Source: Nitrospirota bacterium
Lineage (GTDB): Bacteria > Nitrospirota > Thermodesulfovibrionia > Thermodesulfovibrionales > JdFR-88
Length of the DNA: 9,161 nt
Direction of reading: 5' to 3'
NCBI GenBank assembly: GCA_021819985.1
Contig: JAKAEG010000113.1
Coordinates: 1-9,161 of the forward strand
A program made the translations under genes and the position numbers. The stretch's first letter is position 1. Each line of letters starts with the position of its first letter. Below the pieces are notes generated by a model. That model had not been told where the DNA came from and did no database searches. It worked only from the letters and a program-made list of their open reading frames with translations. Below are positions 6,910-9,161 of this stretch, one piece after another.

Positions 6910-7559
6910 GCCTGGCGAGCTTTTGTTTCCAGGGCTTTAATTATTTTCCTGGCCACAAGGAAATTTAAGATCCCATCAACGGCGGCTTCAACGGATTTAT
7001 TGTCTGTTTCAAGAGTGACTTCAGGATTCAGTGGCTCCTCATATGGCGAGGAAATTCCTGTAAAATCCTTGATATCTCCCATTCTTGCGCGTTTATAATG
7101 GCCTTTTACGTCCCTTTTTTCACAGATCTCGATAGGGCATTTGCAATAAATTTCAATGAAACTGTCAGAGCCGATCAAATGTCTGACACGCTCGCGTTCG
7201 GACCTGAACGGAGATATAAAAGCCGTGATCGCGATATTTCCGTTTTCAATAAAGAGCTTTGACATTTCTCCAATGCGCCGAATGTTTTCTTTGCGGTCCT
7301 GCATGGAAAAACCCAGGTCAGAGCACAAACCATGTCTTACGTTGTCTCCATCGAAAACAAATGTGCGGCATCCGATATCAAAAAGGGCCTTCTCCAAGGC
7401 ATGTGCGACAGTGGATTTCCCGGAATTGGAAAGCCCGGTAAACCACAGGACCGCGCTTTTGTGCCCATTCATATATTCTCTATCCTGCCTTAAAACAGAC
7501 GAATTATGCCAAACTACATTGCGGTCTTTATGTTCATTTGATTTACTGCTCATGGCCAA
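6888..7559 (-). CDS. cysC: Adenylylsulfate (APS) kinase
   Basis: CysC phosphorylates APS at the 3' hydroxyl with ATP to give PAPS. This 223-residue protein aligns throughout with the single-domain enzyme: NVVWH (14-18), the P-loop GLSNSGKST (42-50), FDGDNVRHGLCSDLGF (69-84), DRKENIRRIGE (88-98), TAFISPFRSER (112-122) whose S116 matches the phosphate-accepting serine region of E. coli CysC, and the lid KGHYKRARMGDIKDFTGIS (152-170). It has no fused ATP sulfurylase domain, so APS must be made elsewhere. The ~20-residue C-terminal tail is longer than in E. coli. AAGGA at 7570-7574 is 10 bases from the TTG at 7559 and 16 from the ATG at 7553, so I keep TTG, with ATG as the alternative. Its place inside a glycan operon that also has a PAPS sulfotransferase suggests a role in glycan sulfation rather than general sulfate assimilation. 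Confidence 0.95.
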   Translation of the reverse strand: MAMSSKSNEHKDRNVVWHNSSVLRQDREYMNGHKSAVLWFTGLSNSGKSTVAHALEKALFDIGCRTFVFDGDNVRHGLCSDLGFSMQDRKENIRRIGEMSKLFIENGNIAITAFISPFRSERERVRHLIGSDSFIEIYCKCPIEICEKRDVKGHYKRARMGDIKDFTGISSPYEEPLNPEVTLETDNKSVEAAVDGILNFLVARKIIKALETKARQACGNQAR

Positions 7560-7618
7560 ATCTGTATTTTCCTTTTAATAGTGAATACGTCAGAATAAAA
7601 ACTTGCAGAACTTGTTTC
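7560..7618 (-). other. Longest intergenic gap in the window; no promoter or terminator recognised
   Basis: This 59-base gap separates the chain-length gene stop from cysC. It is AT-rich and holds the cysC ribosome site AAGGA (7570-7574). I see no hairpin followed by a T tract, and no convincing -35/-10 pair, so I read it as a spacer within one transcript. An internal promoter of unfamiliar type cannot be excluded. Confidence 0.4.
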
Positions 7619-8812
7619 TCATCCTTTATTTAACGGACGGAACTGCAAATGCTTTTTCAATGTATCGATTTTCTTGTCATACCATGGTTCAGCCGTTATC
7701 TGTTCCTTGTACTCGAAAAGAAACGCCAGGATCAATGACAGGAAAAACCCCAAGACCGTCGCTACCATAACCATCAAAGACCTTCTTGGCCTGGCCCTCC
7801 GTTGCGGAACAACAGCCCTGTCAATTATTTGAATGATCGTTGGGTCCTGGGCTTCCTCTATGCCGGCCGCCTCATACTGTTTTGAAAGCAGATCATAAAG
7901 GGTCTCATTGAATTTAATATCTCTCAGTTTATTTAAATAATCTTCCTGGATCGCAGGCATTTTCCCGGTGGGTATTATTGGGCCAGAATCGGAGAAATTG
8001 CCATTAGATTCTAGTTTGGCCGCCTGAACTTTCAATCCCTTCAGCGTATCATGTGCCTTCTGGAATTCAGGATTTGATGAAGTCGAGTATGTCTTCATTA
8101 CCGAAAGTGTTACTTCCTGGGCCGCAATTTGCGCCTTGATCTGCGCTATCTCTTCAATAACCGCCTCGCCCTGCGCGTTGGCCTCAACCAAACCTGTTTT
8201 TTCCTGGAACGCCTTCATGGCATTTTCCGAATTCAGGAGGGCGGATTTCGCATCATCCATCTGTTTTTTAAAAAAGAGCTTTCTCTGTCCCACCCCTGTA
8301 AGCGCAAGACCGTTCTTCATGTTTTTAAGCTCTTCCACAAATGCATTGGCCATATCCGCAGCCCTTTTAGGGTCTTTGTCTTCAACATCGATAGTAATGA
8401 TCTCGCTTTTAGGGTCCGCTATGATATGTACGGCGCCCAACAGTTTCCGTCTCGCGTCCTCGCGGACCGTGACATTATAAATCCGCAACAGATCGAACCT
8501 GTCAATAATGCGGTCAAGCACCGTCCTGCTTTCCAGTAAACTGACATAAAGATCGTCAGGAGTTTGCAAATTTAAAATACTTCCACCCATGCTCATCAAT
8601 CCGGTGCCCGAAAATATCTGGGCTATGCTGGTGCCATTTTGCTGCGGGGGCAATATTTGCGTGCCGGCTTGATAAATTGATGGCACCAGAAGACTGATTA
8701 TGGCGGTGATCAGGGCTGTCCCGAAGGTAATAAAAAATACCTTTCTTTTGTGTTTCAGGAGCACTATCAGGTAATCCAGAAAATTTTTTTCTTCCTGCGG
8801 GTTTGTATCCAA
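7619..8812 (-). CDS. wzz: Wzz/PCP-family polysaccharide chain-length determinant, without kinase domain
   Basis: This 397-residue inner-membrane protein has a short cytoplasmic N-terminus (EEKNFLDYLIVLLKHKRKV), a first membrane helix at about 25-44, and a periplasmic domain opening with PSIYQAGTQILPP. That domain runs into a helical, probably coiled-coil region at about 175-265. Then come the family's closing pattern PTIIQIIDRAVVPQRRARPRR (324-344) and a second helix at about 346-367. A 30-residue lysine-rich tail follows; there is no Walker-type tyrosine kinase domain, unlike Wzc. Such proteins set polymer length and, with an SLBB outer-membrane partner, form the trans-envelope export path; that partner is encoded immediately upstream. 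The start is a TTG at 8812 with AAAGAG six bases upstream, 12 bases after the export-gene stop. No ATG or GTG gives an intact first helix. Family is secure; whether it belongs with Wzy-dependent O-antigen or capsule/EPS export is not. Confidence 0.9.
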   Translation of the reverse strand: MDTNPQEEKNFLDYLIVLLKHKRKVFFITFGTALITAIISLLVPSIYQAGTQILPPQQNGTSIAQIFSGTGLMSMGGSILNLQTPDDLYVSLLESRTVLDRIIDRFDLLRIYNVTVREDARRKLLGAVHIIADPKSEIITIDVEDKDPKRAADMANAFVEELKNMKNGLALTGVGQRKLFFKKQMDDAKSALLNSENAMKAFQEKTGLVEANAQGEAVIEEIAQIKAQIAAQEVTLSVMKTYSTSSNPEFQKAHDTLKGLKVQAAKLESNGNFSDSGPIIPTGKMPAIQEDYLNKLRDIKFNETLYDLLSKQYEAAGIEEAQDPTIIQIIDRAVVPQRRARPRRSLMVMVATVLGFFLSLILAFLFEYKEQITAEPWYDKKIDTLKKHLQFRPLNKG

Positions 8813-8818
8813 TTTTTT

Positions 8819-8824
8819 CTCTTT
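8819..8824 (-). promoter_or_regulatory. Shine-Dalgarno AAAGAG supporting the TTG start of the chain-length gene
   Basis: AAAGAG directly follows the TAA stop of the export gene (8825-8827), with six A residues separating it from TTG at 8810-8812. It is modest in strength, but an in-frame stop just upstream leaves this TTG as the only start that preserves the whole N-terminal membrane helix. Confidence 0.5.
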
Positions 8825-9160
8825 TTACAAAATCTTTATAACTACGCCCGCGGTGACGGCTATATTCATAAGTATTGTCGTTATGTCCCTCACTCCTTGC
8901 AGCCAGGACACCTGTTCGAGTTCCTCCGGCACTACGATCGTATCGCCGGACGAAATTACCACCGACCCGGTTTCCCATCTGTGTCTTGAGGAATTCCACG
9001 TTATTCCGCTGCCCGAGAGCCTGCGCGCGCTCCCGTCTGCCTTAAGCACATAGACATGGTCTTTGTCAGCATGCTCGGCATAGCCGCCGGCAAGTTTGAC
9101 ATAATCTTTGCCGCCCAGGTCTTTTGAATAGACCAGGCTCGTCGTGCCGGACATTACCGC
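8825..9160 (-). CDS. SLBB-domain polysaccharide export protein, C-terminal 111 residues (5' end outside window)
   Basis: The frame is open to the right edge of the window, so only the C-terminus is visible. The part seen, from KDYVKLAGGYAEHADKDHVYVLKADG onward, has the form of an SLBB (soluble ligand-binding beta-grasp) repeat: GGY, a loop, then a VYVLKADG strand. It is followed by VISSGDTIVVPEEL and a hydrophobic end, DITTILMNIAVTAGVVIKIL. This is the usual end of Wza-like outer-membrane polysaccharide export (OPX) proteins, especially long multi-SLBB forms found in Geobacter-like bacteria. It should form or line the exit channel and dock on the chain-length protein encoded 12 bases downstream. 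The signal peptide, the Poly_export domain and earlier SLBB repeats, if present, lie beyond the window. The ATG at 9154 is internal, not the gene start. Confidence 0.85.
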   Translation of the reverse strand, partial: AVMSGTTSLVYSKDLGGKDYVKLAGGYAEHADKDHVYVLKADGSARRLSGSGITWNSSRHRWETGSVVISSGDTIVVPEELEQVSWLQGVRDITTILMNIAVTAGVVIKIL

Positions 9161-9161
9161 A

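Noticed and set aside
7156..7578. Plus-strand open frame of 140 codons opposite cysC.
   Set aside because: cysC is strongly conserved in the opposite strand; no domain is recognisable in this frame.
8556..8999. Minus-strand open frame of 147 codons spanning the junction of the export and chain-length genes.
   Set aside because: It is an out-of-frame reading of two well-supported genes, rich in Arg, Gly and Ser as expected for a shadow frame.
1..9161. Search for transposases, insertion-sequence ends, tRNA genes, CRISPR repeats and phage or defence genes.
   Set aside because: None were seen; the window is nearly filled with coupled polysaccharide genes on one strand, with no direct or inverted repeats noticed by eye.

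Overview
This window is a stretch of a surface-polysaccharide (exopolysaccharide, capsule or O-antigen type) biosynthesis and export operon. All nine genes I can support lie on the minus strand, so transcription runs from high to low coordinates and both ends of the window cut through a gene. The host is very probably a Gram-negative bacterium. The first gene is the C-terminus of an SLBB-type outer-membrane export protein, followed by a chain-length (Wzz/PCP) protein and a Wzx flippase. The moderate GC content and the style of the export-protein C-terminus (ending in a hydrophobic ITTILMNIAVTAGV-like tail) recall Desulfobacterota/Geobacter-like or candidate-phylum genomes, but I cannot name the taxon.

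Layout in transcription order: SLBB export protein C-terminus (9160-8825); Wzz-like chain-length determinant (8812-7619); adenylylsulfate kinase CysC (7559-6888); a short, divergent DegT-family aminotransferase (6909-5938); a FemAB/GNAT-like acyltransferase (5941-4982); an FdtA/QdtA-type dTDP-sugar 3,4-ketoisomerase (4972-4556); a canonical DegT/FdtB-type aminotransferase (4559-3420); a Wzx flippase (3423-1960); a PAPS-dependent sulfotransferase (1973-1053, with the start corrected to a GTG); and the N-terminal 338 residues of a probable GT-B glycosyltransferase (1014-1, running out of the window). The longest gap between genes is only 59 bases (7560-7618). Three junctions are ATGA overlaps, one may be a GTGA overlap, and one is a 14-base overlap, so this looks like one translationally coupled transcript. 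I see no convincing promoter or terminator inside the window.

The genes fit together in three modules. The first is a dTDP-3-amino-3,6-dideoxyhexose module (ketoisomerase, aminotransferase and a candidate N-acyltransferase). It would need dTDP-glucose pyrophosphorylase and 4,6-dehydratase encoded elsewhere. The second is a sulfation module: CysC makes PAPS and the sulfotransferase uses it, predicting a sulfated repeat unit. The third is the Wzx/Wzz/SLBB assembly and export machinery. The most interesting points are the in-operon PAPS supply with a sulfotransferase coupled to the flippase, the pairing of a divergent aminotransferase with a GNAT-like protein, and the likely replacement of the usual hexapeptide-repeat acetyltransferase (FdtC/QdtC) by that GNAT-like protein. 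I did not find a wholly unprecedented system. The window reads as an unusual combination of known families.
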